The notes under the pieces are model-generated. The model did not search any database. It saw nothing but the letters and a program-made list of their open reading frames with translations, and was not told the DNA's origin. The position numbers were made by a program, and so were the translations under genes. Shown one piece after another: positions 16,900 to 24,416 of a DNA stretch of 32,107 nt. Numbering within the stretch: the first letter of the stretch is position 1; every line of letters begins with the position of its first letter. The DNA comes from an uncultured Oscillospiraceae bacterium (lineage in GTDB: Bacteria; Bacillota; Clostridia; Oscillospirales; Oscillospiraceae): contig CAAENU010000046.1 of assembly GCA_900757415.1 (NCBI GenBank), positions 1 through 32,107 on the forward strand, read 5' to 3'.

Positions 16900-16927
16900 G
16901 ACTACGGCGGGGCAACCCGCCGTAGTC
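16900..16927 (+). other. Hairpin between TAXI binding protein and TRAP permease genes
   Basis: A perfect 12-bp stem (16900-16911 with 16916-16927, loop GCAA, a GNRA tetraloop) without a U-tract. It sits in the same place as the hairpin in the ABC operon and probably protects the binding-protein mRNA while allowing limited read-through. Confidence 0.7.
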
Positions 16928-16966
16928 CTCGCTACATTATTCCAAAAAACGAGGAGAGAAGCAAGT

Positions 16967-19024
16967 ATGAGTCTGCACAAGAAGAAGGTGGGTACCGCGC
17001 CCGCGGCCGTTGGCGGCGCCAATGATGCCGCCGATCTGGATGCGGTGATGCGCAAGTATGACCGCGAGTCCGCCACCCGTATCTGGGAGGGAACACCCAA
17101 GCTGATTGTCCGCATCATTATGGCGGCTTTTGCGGTGTTCTGCATCGTCATGACCCTGTTTTCCCGCGCCATGCCGGAAATCCGCCTGACGATTTTCATG
17201 GGGTGCATCCTCGTCATTGGATTTTTGACCTATCCTGCAAAAAAAGGCAGCGTCCATGTCAATTCCCTGCCGTGGTATGATATTGCGCTGATGGTGATCG
17301 GTGCAGGCTGCTTCTTCTATTTTGCCATCAATGCCATGACGCTGGTGCGTTTGTCCACCCGCATTGAGCCTGTGCATGTGGTGATCGGTGTGATCGGCGT
17401 GCTGATTTTGATGGAGCTGTGCCGCCGCTGCGTGGGTGTGCCCATTCTGTGCGTGGCCGGTGTGTTGATCATCTATGCGTTTGTCAATCAGCTCGGCTAT
17501 GCCGGCGCGGTAAATGCCGCCACGCTGTATGACGCGCTCAAGACCATTATTTACAAGCTGTTTTATACCACCTCCGGCGTGATCGGAACGCCGATCAACG
17601 TCTGCTATACCTATATTGTCCTGTTTATTATTTTTGGTGCGTTTTTGGAGCGTACCGGTATTGCCAACTTCTTCATCAGCTTTGCCAACCGTATTGCCGG
17701 CTGGTCCAGCGGCGGCCCTGCCAAAGTGGCGGTGATCAGCTCTGCGCTGTGCGGCATGGTGTCCGGTTCTTCCGTGGGCAACACGGTGACAACAGGTTCT
17801 TTTACCATCCCCATGATGAAGAAGACCGGCTATAAGCCGGAGTTTGCCGGCGCCGTTGAGGCGGCGGCCTCTACCGGTGGGCAGATCATGCCCCCTATTA
17901 TGGGCGCGGCTGCGTTCCTGATGGCGGAGTATATGAAAATCCCTTATGCGCAGGTGGCCGTCAAGGCGATCCTGCCTGCGATCCTGTATTTTACCGGTAT
18001 TTTCATCGCCGTCCATCTGGAGGCCAAGAAGTTGGGCCTGAAAGGCATTCCTCGCGACCAACTGCCCAAGTGGAAGATTCTGGCGCGGGACTGCTATCTG
18101 ATCATCCCACTGATCCTGCTGGTGTGGCTGGTTTCCTCCGGCAGCAAGACCATGTCTCACTCTGCCGCGTATTCCATTCTGGCGGCAATTGCGGTTGGTT
18201 TTATCAATTTCTTCCTGCAGAGCAAGCGGGGCGATGAGGATAACGCGCCTCAGGCAACTGGCAAGGCGCTGGGTACCGCCGGCAAGCGTTCTTTCTTCTC
18301 TGCGGTGGATTCGCTGGAGGCGGGCGCCCGCGGCGCTATCACTGTAGCGGTGGCCTGCGGTATGGCCGGTATCATCGCCGGCTGCATCACCGTGACGGGC
18401 CTTGCTTCCATTCTCATTAACGCTATTGTTCAGCTGGCGGGCAATGTGACCATTATTGGACTGGTGCTGACCATGCTGTGTTGCATCGTGCTGGGCATGG
18501 GCGTTCCTACGACTGCCAACTACTGCATTATGGCGTCCACCTGCGCGCCCATTCTGATTCAGCTGAATTTCCCGGTGGTGGCGGCCCACTTCTTTGTGTT
18601 CTACTTCGGCATTGTGGCGGATATCACGCCGCCTGTGGCCTTGGCGGCTTATGCTGGTTCGGCCATTGCCAAGTCCGACCCCATGAAAACAGGAATCAAC
18701 GCTACAAAGCTGGCGATCGCGGCGTTTATCGTTCCCTATATCTTTGCCTACAGTCCGGCGCTGCTGTTTGAAAACATCTCCGGCTGGTGGGAGGTGGCGC
18801 AGATCTGCATCAGCGCACTGCTGGGCATTTTCGGAATCGCTGCGGCGCTGAACGGTCACCTGTTCAAAAAAATCTCTTGGCCATTGCGCCTTCTTTTGGT
18901 GGTTGGCGGCCTGGGAATGATGATCCCCGGCACGCTTACTGATGTAGCCGGCCTGGCGCTGGTGGGCGCGGTCATTGCCGTGCAGTATTTTGCCGCCAAA
19001 CGGCAAAAAGCAACCGTTGCATAA
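16967..19024 (+). CDS. TRAP transporter fused permease (DctQ-DctM)
   Basis: This 685-residue polytopic membrane protein has the fused small-plus-large permease layout typical of TAXI-TRAP systems. The cytosolic N-terminus (residues 1-45) is followed by four or five DctQ-like membrane segments. The DctM-like part contains FGAFLERTGIANFFI, ALCGMVSGSSVGNTVTTG, GGQIMPPIMGAAAF and, late, GMGVPTTANYCIMAS and ADITPPVALAAYAGSA. These are the helical-hairpin motifs of the ion transporter superfamily. It should use a Na+ or H+ gradient to import the ligand delivered by the TAXI lipoprotein encoded upstream. The start is supported by GAGGAGA about 10 bases before ATG 16967. Confidence 0.93.
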   Translation: MSLHKKKVGTAPAAVGGANDAADLDAVMRKYDRESATRIWEGTPKLIVRIIMAAFAVFCIVMTLFSRAMPEIRLTIFMGCILVIGFLTYPAKKGSVHVNSLPWYDIALMVIGAGCFFYFAINAMTLVRLSTRIEPVHVVIGVIGVLILMELCRRCVGVPILCVAGVLIIYAFVNQLGYAGAVNAATLYDALKTIIYKLFYTTSGVIGTPINVCYTYIVLFIIFGAFLERTGIANFFISFANRIAGWSSGGPAKVAVISSALCGMVSGSSVGNTVTTGSFTIPMMKKTGYKPEFAGAVEAAASTGGQIMPPIMGAAAFLMAEYMKIPYAQVAVKAILPAILYFTGIFIAVHLEAKKLGLKGIPRDQLPKWKILARDCYLIIPLILLVWLVSSGSKTMSHSAAYSILAAIAVGFINFFLQSKRGDEDNAPQATGKALGTAGKRSFFSAVDSLEAGARGAITVAVACGMAGIIAGCITVTGLASILINAIVQLAGNVTIIGLVLTMLCCIVLGMGVPTTANYCIMASTCAPILIQLNFPVVAAHFFVFYFGIVADITPPVALAAYAGSAIAKSDPMKTGINATKLAIAAFIVPYIFAYSPALLFENISGWWEVAQICISALLGIFGIAAALNGHLFKKISWPLRLLLVVGGLGMMIPGTLTDVAGLALVGAVIAVQYFAAKRQKATVA

Positions 19025-19038
19025 TCATTCTCCTTTCT

Positions 19039-19081
19039 GAACAGCAAGTCCGCTGCCTGCGTGGCAGCGGACTTGCTGTTT
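19039..19081 (+). terminator. Terminator of the TRAP operon
   Basis: A stem of about 17-18 bp (19040-19057 with 19063-19080, loop TGCGT) lies 15 bp after the stop, with a short, weak T-run at its foot. Confidence 0.75.
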
Positions 19082-19434
19082 GTGCATGGGAAAAAAGTAC
19101 AGACATGTAGAATTGTTAAAAATAACAAATGCAAAAATATGGGACTTACAAGAGAATTAGTAGGTAAAATATGGGATATTGTAAAATAATACAACAAAAT
19201 ATGGCAAAAATCTTCTGTTTATAAAAGAAATATTACAAAAAAATATTCTAATATGAGAAATAAGAGCAGCTTATTTCGAAAGAAGCGTACTATTTTGACA
19301 AAAATTTGCGTTGAAATTGCGAAACAGTCAATATTTTACGAGTATATGAGATGTTTGCCAATAATTTGTTTTTGTATAAAATGACGATGGTATTCATATT
19401 ATTTTTTGTATAAGTTGAAAAAAAGTATGAAAAC
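19082..19434. other. AT-rich upstream region of the pyrophosphatase gene
   Basis: About 350 bp, very AT-rich compared with the GC-rich genes on both sides. No gene or known riboswitch was recognised. It holds three spaced direct repeats (19134-19204) and several poly-A and poly-T runs that could curve the DNA. A TTGACA near 19294 has no -10 at a proper distance. Confidence 0.5.
19134..19204. repeat. Three direct repeats AAAATATGG(G) at helical spacing
   Basis: AAAATATGGG at 19134-19143, AAAATATGGG at 19166-19175 and AAAATATGG at 19196-19204. Start-to-start distances are 32 and 30 bp, close to three helical turns, so all copies face roughly the same side of the helix. Confidence 0.55.
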
Positions 19435-19463
19435 TTGACGCAAAAAGCGCACTTTTTTATAAT
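19435..19463 (+). promoter_or_regulatory. Promoter of the pyrophosphatase gene
   Basis: TTGACG (19435-19440), 17-bp spacer, TATAAT (19458-19463). It overlaps an in-frame upstream ATG, which therefore cannot be the real translation start. Confidence 0.88.
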
Positions 19464-19524
19464 ATTCAGCGGAGCAAAAAGTAACGATTCCCCTGCAATG
19501 GGGGAAGGAAAGAGGAAAACACTT

Positions 19525-21615
19525 ATGGAAAAATACCTGGTTCTGGCCACGTTTGTTGGCTCGATCATCGCACTGCTGTTTGCCTTTATCACGGGTAGAC
19601 GCGTGCTGAGCTTTGACGAGGGAACTCCTCTGATGAGCAAGATCTCCCGTTCGATCCGCGAGGGTGCGAATGCTTATTTGCGTCGGCAGTATACGGTGGT
19701 GGGCATTTTCTTTGCCTGCATGATCGTGGTGCTGTGCATCATGGCAGCCTGCAAGCTGCTGACATGGTTTGTTCCCTTTGCTTTTCTGACCGGCGGATTC
19801 TTCTCCGGCCTCAGCGGTTTTGTGGGCATGCGGATTGCCACCAAGGCCAACTGCCGCACGGCCAATGCCTGCCGCGATGGCCTGAATAAGGGCCTGCGCG
19901 TGGCCTTTTCCGCCGGCTCGGTGATGGGCTTCACCGTGGTGGGTCTGGGTCTGCTGGACATTTCCGTCTGGTTTATGCTGCTGCGCTTTGTGTTCAAGCT
20001 GGAGGCGGCGGATATTACCAGCGCCATGCTGACCTTTGGCATGGGCGCCAGCTCCATGGCACTGTTTGCCCGTGTGGGCGGCGGTATTTTCACCAAGGCT
20101 GCCGATGTGGGTGCTGATCTGGTGGGCAAGGTAGAAGCCGGCATCCCCGAGGACGATCCCCGCAACCCCGCCGTTATCGCCGACAACGTGGGCGATAATG
20201 TAGGCGATGTGGCCGGTATGGGCGCCGACCTGTATGAATCCTATGTCGGTTCCATTATCTCGGCTTCCGCTCTGGGTGTGGCTGCGTTTTCCAATCAGGC
20301 GTTCAAGGCTATGGCCATCCCCATGGTCATGGCGGCGCTGGGCATCCTGTGCTCCATCATCGGCTCTTTCTTCGTTAAGACCGAGGAGAACGCTGACCAG
20401 CGCACGCTGCTGAAGGCGCTGTCCCGCGGCACCAATCTCTCCGCGATTCTGATTGCTATTATCTCCTTCTTCCTTGTGCGCGGCCTGCTGGGTGCGGAGC
20501 ACTGGGGTCTGTATGTGGCCATTCTCTCCGGCCTGCTGGCCGGCGTGCTGATCGGCAAGGCTACCGAATACTATACCTCTGATACCTATAAACCCACGCA
20601 GGAGCTGAGCAGCAAGAGCCAGACCGGCGCCGCCACCATCATCATCGGCGGTCTGGGCCTTGGCATGCTGTCCACCGCTGTACCCATCATCATTGTGGCT
20701 ATCTGCATTCTGCTGGCGTTCTTCCTGTCCGGCGGCGCGCAGAGTGCCGGCATGGGTCTGTACGGTATCGCGCTGGCTGCTGTCGGTATGCTGAGCACGC
20801 TGGGTATCACCCTGGCAACGGACGCTTACGGCCCTGTGGCCGACAATGCCGGCGGCATTGCTGAAATGGCCGGTCTAGAGCCTGAGGTTCGTCAACGCAC
20901 GGATGCGCTGGACTCTCTGGGCAACACCACTGCCGCCACCGGCAAGGGTTTTGCCATTGGTTCCGCGGCGCTGACCGCTCTTGCTCTGATGGCTTCCTAT
21001 ATCGAGAAGATCAAGGAAGTAGGCGCATCTGATGTGACATTCAACGATTTCTCCCTGATGAACCCGCTGGTTCTGGTGGGCCTGTTTATTGGCGCTTGCC
21101 TGCCGTTCGTGTTTGCCGCCCTGACCATGAATTCCGTGGGCCGTGCCGCCCAGAGCGTGGTGATCGAGGTGCGCCGTCAGTTCAAGGAGATCACCGGACT
21201 GATGGAAGGCAAGGCCGATCCTGACTATGCCCGCTGCGTGGATCTGTGCACCAAGGCCAGCCTGAAGGAAATGGTTCTGCCCACCGTGATCGCCGTGGTC
21301 ACACCTATTGTGGTGGGTATGATTCTGGGATACAAGGGTGTTGTGGGTCTGTTGGCCGGCGCTACGGTTACCGGTTTTCTGATGGCCATCTATATGGCCA
21401 ACGCCGGCGGCGCATGGGATAACGCCAAAAAGTACATCGAGGCCGGCAACTTCGGCGGCAAGGGCAGCGAATGCCACAAGGCCGGCGTGGTGGGCGATAC
21501 CGTGGGCGATCCTTTTAAGGATACCTCCGGCCCGGCCATCAACATCCTCATCAAGCTGCTGAGTATGGTCTCCATCGTGTTTGCCGGTTTGGTGGTCAAT
21601 TTCTCCATTCTGTAA
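19525..21615 (+). CDS. hppA: K+-dependent membrane pyrophosphatase, ion-pumping
   Basis: This 696-residue integral membrane enzyme couples hydrolysis of PPi to export of Na+ and/or H+. It carries the catalytic motif DVGADLVGKVEAGIPEDDPR (from about residue 193), followed by NVGDNVGDVAGMGADLYESY, which bind Mg-PPi. GNTTAATGKG near residue 466 has Ala and Gly at the two positions where K+-independent enzymes have Lys and Thr, so it should need K+. Prokaryotic K+-dependent members mostly pump Na+, some Na+ and H+; which applies here is inference. The start at ATG 19525 follows a GGAAAGAGGA site and lies downstream of the promoter. Normal length is about 670-730. Confidence 0.94.
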   Translation: MEKYLVLATFVGSIIALLFAFITGRRVLSFDEGTPLMSKISRSIREGANAYLRRQYTVVGIFFACMIVVLCIMAACKLLTWFVPFAFLTGGFFSGLSGFVGMRIATKANCRTANACRDGLNKGLRVAFSAGSVMGFTVVGLGLLDISVWFMLLRFVFKLEAADITSAMLTFGMGASSMALFARVGGGIFTKAADVGADLVGKVEAGIPEDDPRNPAVIADNVGDNVGDVAGMGADLYESYVGSIISASALGVAAFSNQAFKAMAIPMVMAALGILCSIIGSFFVKTEENADQRTLLKALSRGTNLSAILIAIISFFLVRGLLGAEHWGLYVAILSGLLAGVLIGKATEYYTSDTYKPTQELSSKSQTGAATIIIGGLGLGMLSTAVPIIIVAICILLAFFLSGGAQSAGMGLYGIALAAVGMLSTLGITLATDAYGPVADNAGGIAEMAGLEPEVRQRTDALDSLGNTTAATGKGFAIGSAALTALALMASYIEKIKEVGASDVTFNDFSLMNPLVLVGLFIGACLPFVFAALTMNSVGRAAQSVVIEVRRQFKEITGLMEGKADPDYARCVDLCTKASLKEMVLPTVIAVVTPIVVGMILGYKGVVGLLAGATVTGFLMAIYMANAGGAWDNAKKYIEAGNFGGKGSECHKAGVVGDTVGDPFKDTSGPAINILIKLLSMVSIVFAGLVVNFSIL

Positions 21616-21637
21616 GGCGGACGCAGACAAGTAAATG

Positions 21638-21676
21638 AAAAGAGGAGCCGCGGTATTATGCCGCGGCTCCTCTTTT
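21638..21676 (+). terminator. Intrinsic terminator of hppA
   Basis: A 16-bp stem (21638-21653 with 21661-21676, 7-nt loop) has A4 at its 5' foot and T4 at its 3' foot. Confidence 0.9.
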
Positions 21677-21748
21677 GTGCAGGTATAATGCGGCGCTGTT
21701 TGGCGTAGAATAGCGATGAAAATCATTCAGGAGCAGGGAGGCGCTTTC

Positions 21749-22300
21749 ATGGCCGTAAACAGATGGCACAGATGGGAACTGGCGGGACTGTTTGTGACGT
21801 TGATATTGGGTAATCTGCTGCATTTTGCCTATGAGTGGAGCGGCGGCAGCAGCGTGGTGGCGGCGTTTGCCGCGGTTAACGAGTCCACATGGGAGCATAT
21901 GAAGCTGCTGGTGGTTCCATGGGCAGTGTGGTCACTGGTGGAGGCTGTGGCGCTGCGGGGCAGCCGACGGCCTGTGCTGCCGGCACGGGCCGTGGGATTG
22001 CTGGCGGGGGTGGCGGCCATCCCTGTCGTATACTATACCTACACCGGCGCATTGGGCGTCAGCAGCATGATCGTGGATGTGCTGCTGTTTCAGGCGGCGG
22101 TGCTGCTGGGCGCGTGGATCTCATGGCGGGTCATGAAAAGTGGCAAGTGTATGAGCTTTACATTGTCGGTGTTTGGCCTGCTGATCCTGCTGGGTATATG
22201 GGCGCTGTTTGTATGGTGGACCTACGATCCGCCGCAGCTACCGCTGTTTACGGATCCTGTCACAGGGCAGACGGGTATCCCGCCGGCGGGAGAATTGTGA
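21749..22300 (+). CDS. DUF6512-like integral membrane protein
   Basis: This 183-residue protein has five or six hydrophobic segments. ATG 21749 follows GGGAGG (21736-21741); an upstream in-frame ATG at 21716 lacks a site. The conserved-looking stretch LHFAYEWSGGSS..AAFAAVNESTWEHMKL places His, Glu and Trp residues near the first loop, a pattern I associate with the DUF6512 family. Function unknown. It stands alone between two terminators. A TATAAT at 21684-21689 may drive it, but I see no convincing -35. Confidence 0.75.
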   Translation: MAVNRWHRWELAGLFVTLILGNLLHFAYEWSGGSSVVAAFAAVNESTWEHMKLLVVPWAVWSLVEAVALRGSRRPVLPARAVGLLAGVAAIPVVYYTYTGALGVSSMIVDVLLFQAAVLLGAWISWRVMKSGKCMSFTLSVFGLLILLGIWALFVWWTYDPPQLPLFTDPVTGQTGIPPAGEL

Positions 22301-22327
22301 AAGAGACGGCGATTGCCGTCTCTTTTT
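22300..22327 (+). terminator. Intrinsic terminator after the DUF6512-like gene
   Basis: An 11-bp stem (22300-22310 with 22315-22325, loop GATT) ends in a T5 run (22323-22327). It starts on the last base of the stop codon. Confidence 0.88.
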
Positions 22328-22328
22328 C

Positions 22329-22357
22329 TTGACCGAGTATGCTGGTTGGGATATAAT
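22329..22357 (+). promoter_or_regulatory. Promoter of the XpaC-TelA cluster
   Basis: TTGACC (22329-22334), 17-bp spacer, TATAAT (22352-22357). It begins two bases after the preceding terminator. Confidence 0.88.
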
Positions 22358-22391
22358 AGTACATAATTTCCATGGATCGGAGGCAATCGAG

Positions 22392-23096
22392 ATGAAGCAG
22401 ATCGTTCACAAGCCGGTGATACCGCTGTATGCGTCAGGTGCCACATGGCTGCTGTATGCCCTGCTGTTTCCCCTGTACAGGCTGCCCCATTTTCTGCTGG
22501 CGGCTTCCGCCGCGGCTGTGGTGGGCATTGTGGCCCGGATCTTTTGCCCCAGTACCGTGGAGGAGGTTCCGGAGAAACCGGAAACTACCGGCAACCCGGA
22601 GCTGGATAAGATGATATCCGATGGGCAGAAGGCGATTGCGGAGATGAAGCGGCTGGACAACAATATTGCCGATCCTACCATCTCGGCCCAGATCGTGCGT
22701 TTGCAGCAGCTTTCCGAAAAGATTTTTGCACAGGTAAAGCAAAATCCGGAAAAGCTGCCCCAGATCCGTAAATTTATGAATTACTATCTGCCCACCACGC
22801 TGAAGATCCTCAACGCCTATGACCGCATGGGTGAGCAGGGAGTGTCCGGCGAAAACATTACCTCTACCATGCATAAGGTAGAGAGCATGATGGATACCAT
22901 CATCAAGGCATTTGAAAAGCAGCTGGACAATCTGTTCGGGGCAGAGGCTATGGATATTTCCACCGACATGGTGGTGCTGGAAAACATGATGGCCCGCGAG
23001 GGACTAACGGAAGATCCGCTCCGCAATGCGGCGCAGCCGCAGACAAAACCGACAGGAATCGAGCCGGATGACGGCGGAATTACACTGGAAATTTGA
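22392..23096 (+). CDS. xpaC: XpaC-family membrane protein
   Basis: This 234-residue protein starts at ATG 22392 behind GGAGG (22379-22383). Two hydrophobic segments (residues about 11-50) are followed by a soluble, helix-rich cytosolic part with charged heptads (LDKMISDGQKAIAEMKRLDN, QLSEKIFAQVKQNPEKLPQI). The order and content match XpaC, the Bacillus protein named for hydrolysis of 5-bromo-4-chloroindolyl phosphate; its true role is unsettled. The next gene is a TelA homologue, the same pairing as xpaC-yaaN in Bacillus, which supports the assignment and suggests a shared envelope-stress function. Confidence 0.85.
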   Translation: MKQIVHKPVIPLYASGATWLLYALLFPLYRLPHFLLAASAAAVVGIVARIFCPSTVEEVPEKPETTGNPELDKMISDGQKAIAEMKRLDNNIADPTISAQIVRLQQLSEKIFAQVKQNPEKLPQIRKFMNYYLPTTLKILNAYDRMGEQGVSGENITSTMHKVESMMDTIIKAFEKQLDNLFGAEAMDISTDMVVLENMMAREGLTEDPLRNAAQPQTKPTGIEPDDGGITLEI

Positions 23097-23142
23097 TACA
23101 AATTGTAATATATAGTCGAAAAAATACAGAAAGGAATTAAAA

Positions 23143-24327
23143 ATGATGACTGACAACAACATGCCCGAACTGACGCTGGCTTCCGATACTGCCGCCGCTG
23201 CGGAGATTCCCGCTCTGACCCTGACACCTGAGGCACCCGCTACCCCCGCCACTCCTGCCGCACCCGAGGTGAAGAAAGAAGTGGAGCCTGTGGTGCTGGA
23301 TGATAGCATGCTGACGGAGCAGGAGCGTGCCGCGGTCAACGAGTTCTCCCGGAAGATTGATGTGCGGGATACCAATCAGGTGCTGCAGTACGGTGCTGCC
23401 GCCCAGAAGAGCGTGGCATCTTTTTCCGAGAGTGCGCTGGCCAATGTCCGCAACAAGGATATGGGCGAAATCGGCGAGGATCTGAGCCGCCTTGTGGTGG
23501 AGCTGAAAGGCTTCGGCGCACAGGAGGAGAAAAAGGGACTGGCGGGCCTGTTCAAAAAGACCGGCAACCGCATCGAGGCCATGAAGGCACAGTACAGCAA
23601 GGTGGAGTCCAACGTGGACAAGATCGCCCAGAATCTGGAGAATCATCAGATCACGCTGCTCAAGGACGTGGCCATGTTTGACCAGATGTATGAGCTGAAC
23701 CTGAAGTACTATAAAGAGCTGACCATGTACATTCTGGCCGGGAAAAAGCGTCTGGCAGACGTGCGCGGCGATGAGTTGGAGGAGCTGCGCAAAAAGGCGG
23801 AGCAGTCCGGCCTTGCCGAGGATGCACAGGCCTATAACGACCTGGTCAGCATGTGCGACCGGTTTGAAAAGAAGATCCACGATCTGGAGCTGACCCGTAT
23901 GGTGTCCATTCAGATGGGCCCTCAGACCCGTCTGCTGCAGAATAACGATACCCTGATGATCGAGAAGATCCAGTCCTCTCTGGTGAACACCATTCCCCTG
24001 TGGAAGAGCCAGATGGTGCTGGCACTGGGGATGGAGCACAGCCGTCAGGCCACCGCGGCCCAGAACGCTGTGACGGAGATGACCAATGAGCTGCTGAAGA
24101 AAAACGCCGACACTCTGAAGATGGGCACTATTGCCACTGCCAAGGAGGCAGAGCGCAGCGTGGTGGATATCGAGACGCTGCAGCACACCAATGAGCAGCT
24201 GATCTCCACGCTGGATGAGGTGGCTCGTATCCAGAAGGAGGGCGCCGTCAAGCGCAGGGAAGCCGAAGCCGAGCTGGGCCGCATTGAGGGCGAGCTGAAG
24301 CAGAAGCTGATGGAGCTGAGAGGGTAA
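23143..24327 (+). CDS. telA: TelA/YaaN-family toxic anion resistance protein
   Basis: This 394-residue soluble protein has an Ala/Pro/Thr-rich, probably disordered N-terminus (residues 1-45). A long alpha-helical body of the TelA family follows: VRNKDMGEIGEDLSRLVVEL, GLAGLFKKTGNRIEAMKAQY, YILAGKKRLADV, and late WKSQMVLALGMEHSRQA. The C-terminal end is a charged coiled coil. TelA proteins are linked genetically to tellurite, colicin and cell-envelope-drug tolerance, without a known enzymatic activity. It starts 46 bp after xpaC behind AAAGGAATT; an adjacent second ATG at 23146 is an equally possible start. Confidence 0.9.
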   Translation: MMTDNNMPELTLASDTAAAAEIPALTLTPEAPATPATPAAPEVKKEVEPVVLDDSMLTEQERAAVNEFSRKIDVRDTNQVLQYGAAAQKSVASFSESALANVRNKDMGEIGEDLSRLVVELKGFGAQEEKKGLAGLFKKTGNRIEAMKAQYSKVESNVDKIAQNLENHQITLLKDVAMFDQMYELNLKYYKELTMYILAGKKRLADVRGDELEELRKKAEQSGLAEDAQAYNDLVSMCDRFEKKIHDLELTRMVSIQMGPQTRLLQNNDTLMIEKIQSSLVNTIPLWKSQMVLALGMEHSRQATAAQNAVTEMTNELLKKNADTLKMGTIATAKEAERSVVDIETLQHTNEQLISTLDEVARIQKEGAVKRREAEAELGRIEGELKQKLMELRG

Positions 24328-24394
24328 ACATATCGGATCGCTTTGCAGGGGACGATGCCCGCTTTATCCCGCACGCAATTTCTCTATAAACGAT

Positions 24395-24410
24395 CTCCTT
24401 CGGAAAGGAG
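24395..24410 (+). promoter_or_regulatory. Small hairpin covering the ribosome binding site of the TPM-domain gene
   Basis: CTCCTT (24395-24400) pairs perfectly with the Shine-Dalgarno AAGGAG (24405-24410), loop CGGA, 6 bases before ATG 24417. It could lower translation of this gene relative to the TelA gene upstream. Confidence 0.5.
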
Positions 24411-24416
24411 CAGTCT

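Noticed and set aside
16937..19006. Long minus-strand open frame (689 codons) opposite the TRAP permease gene
   Set aside because: Same cause: the peptide is full of His, Asn and Gln runs typical of the antisense of hydrophobic membrane-protein codons.
19294..19330. TTGACA box in the AT-rich region as a second hppA promoter
   Set aside because: No -10 box at 16-18 bp; the 19435-19463 promoter is far better.
19435..19524. Thirty-residue N-terminal extension of the pyrophosphatase
   Set aside because: The extra start codon lies in the -35 box of the promoter, so it cannot be on the transcript.
22209..22391. Sixty-one-residue N-terminal extension of XpaC
   Set aside because: It overlaps the previous gene, a terminator and the XpaC promoter. 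ATG 22392 has a proper ribosome binding site.
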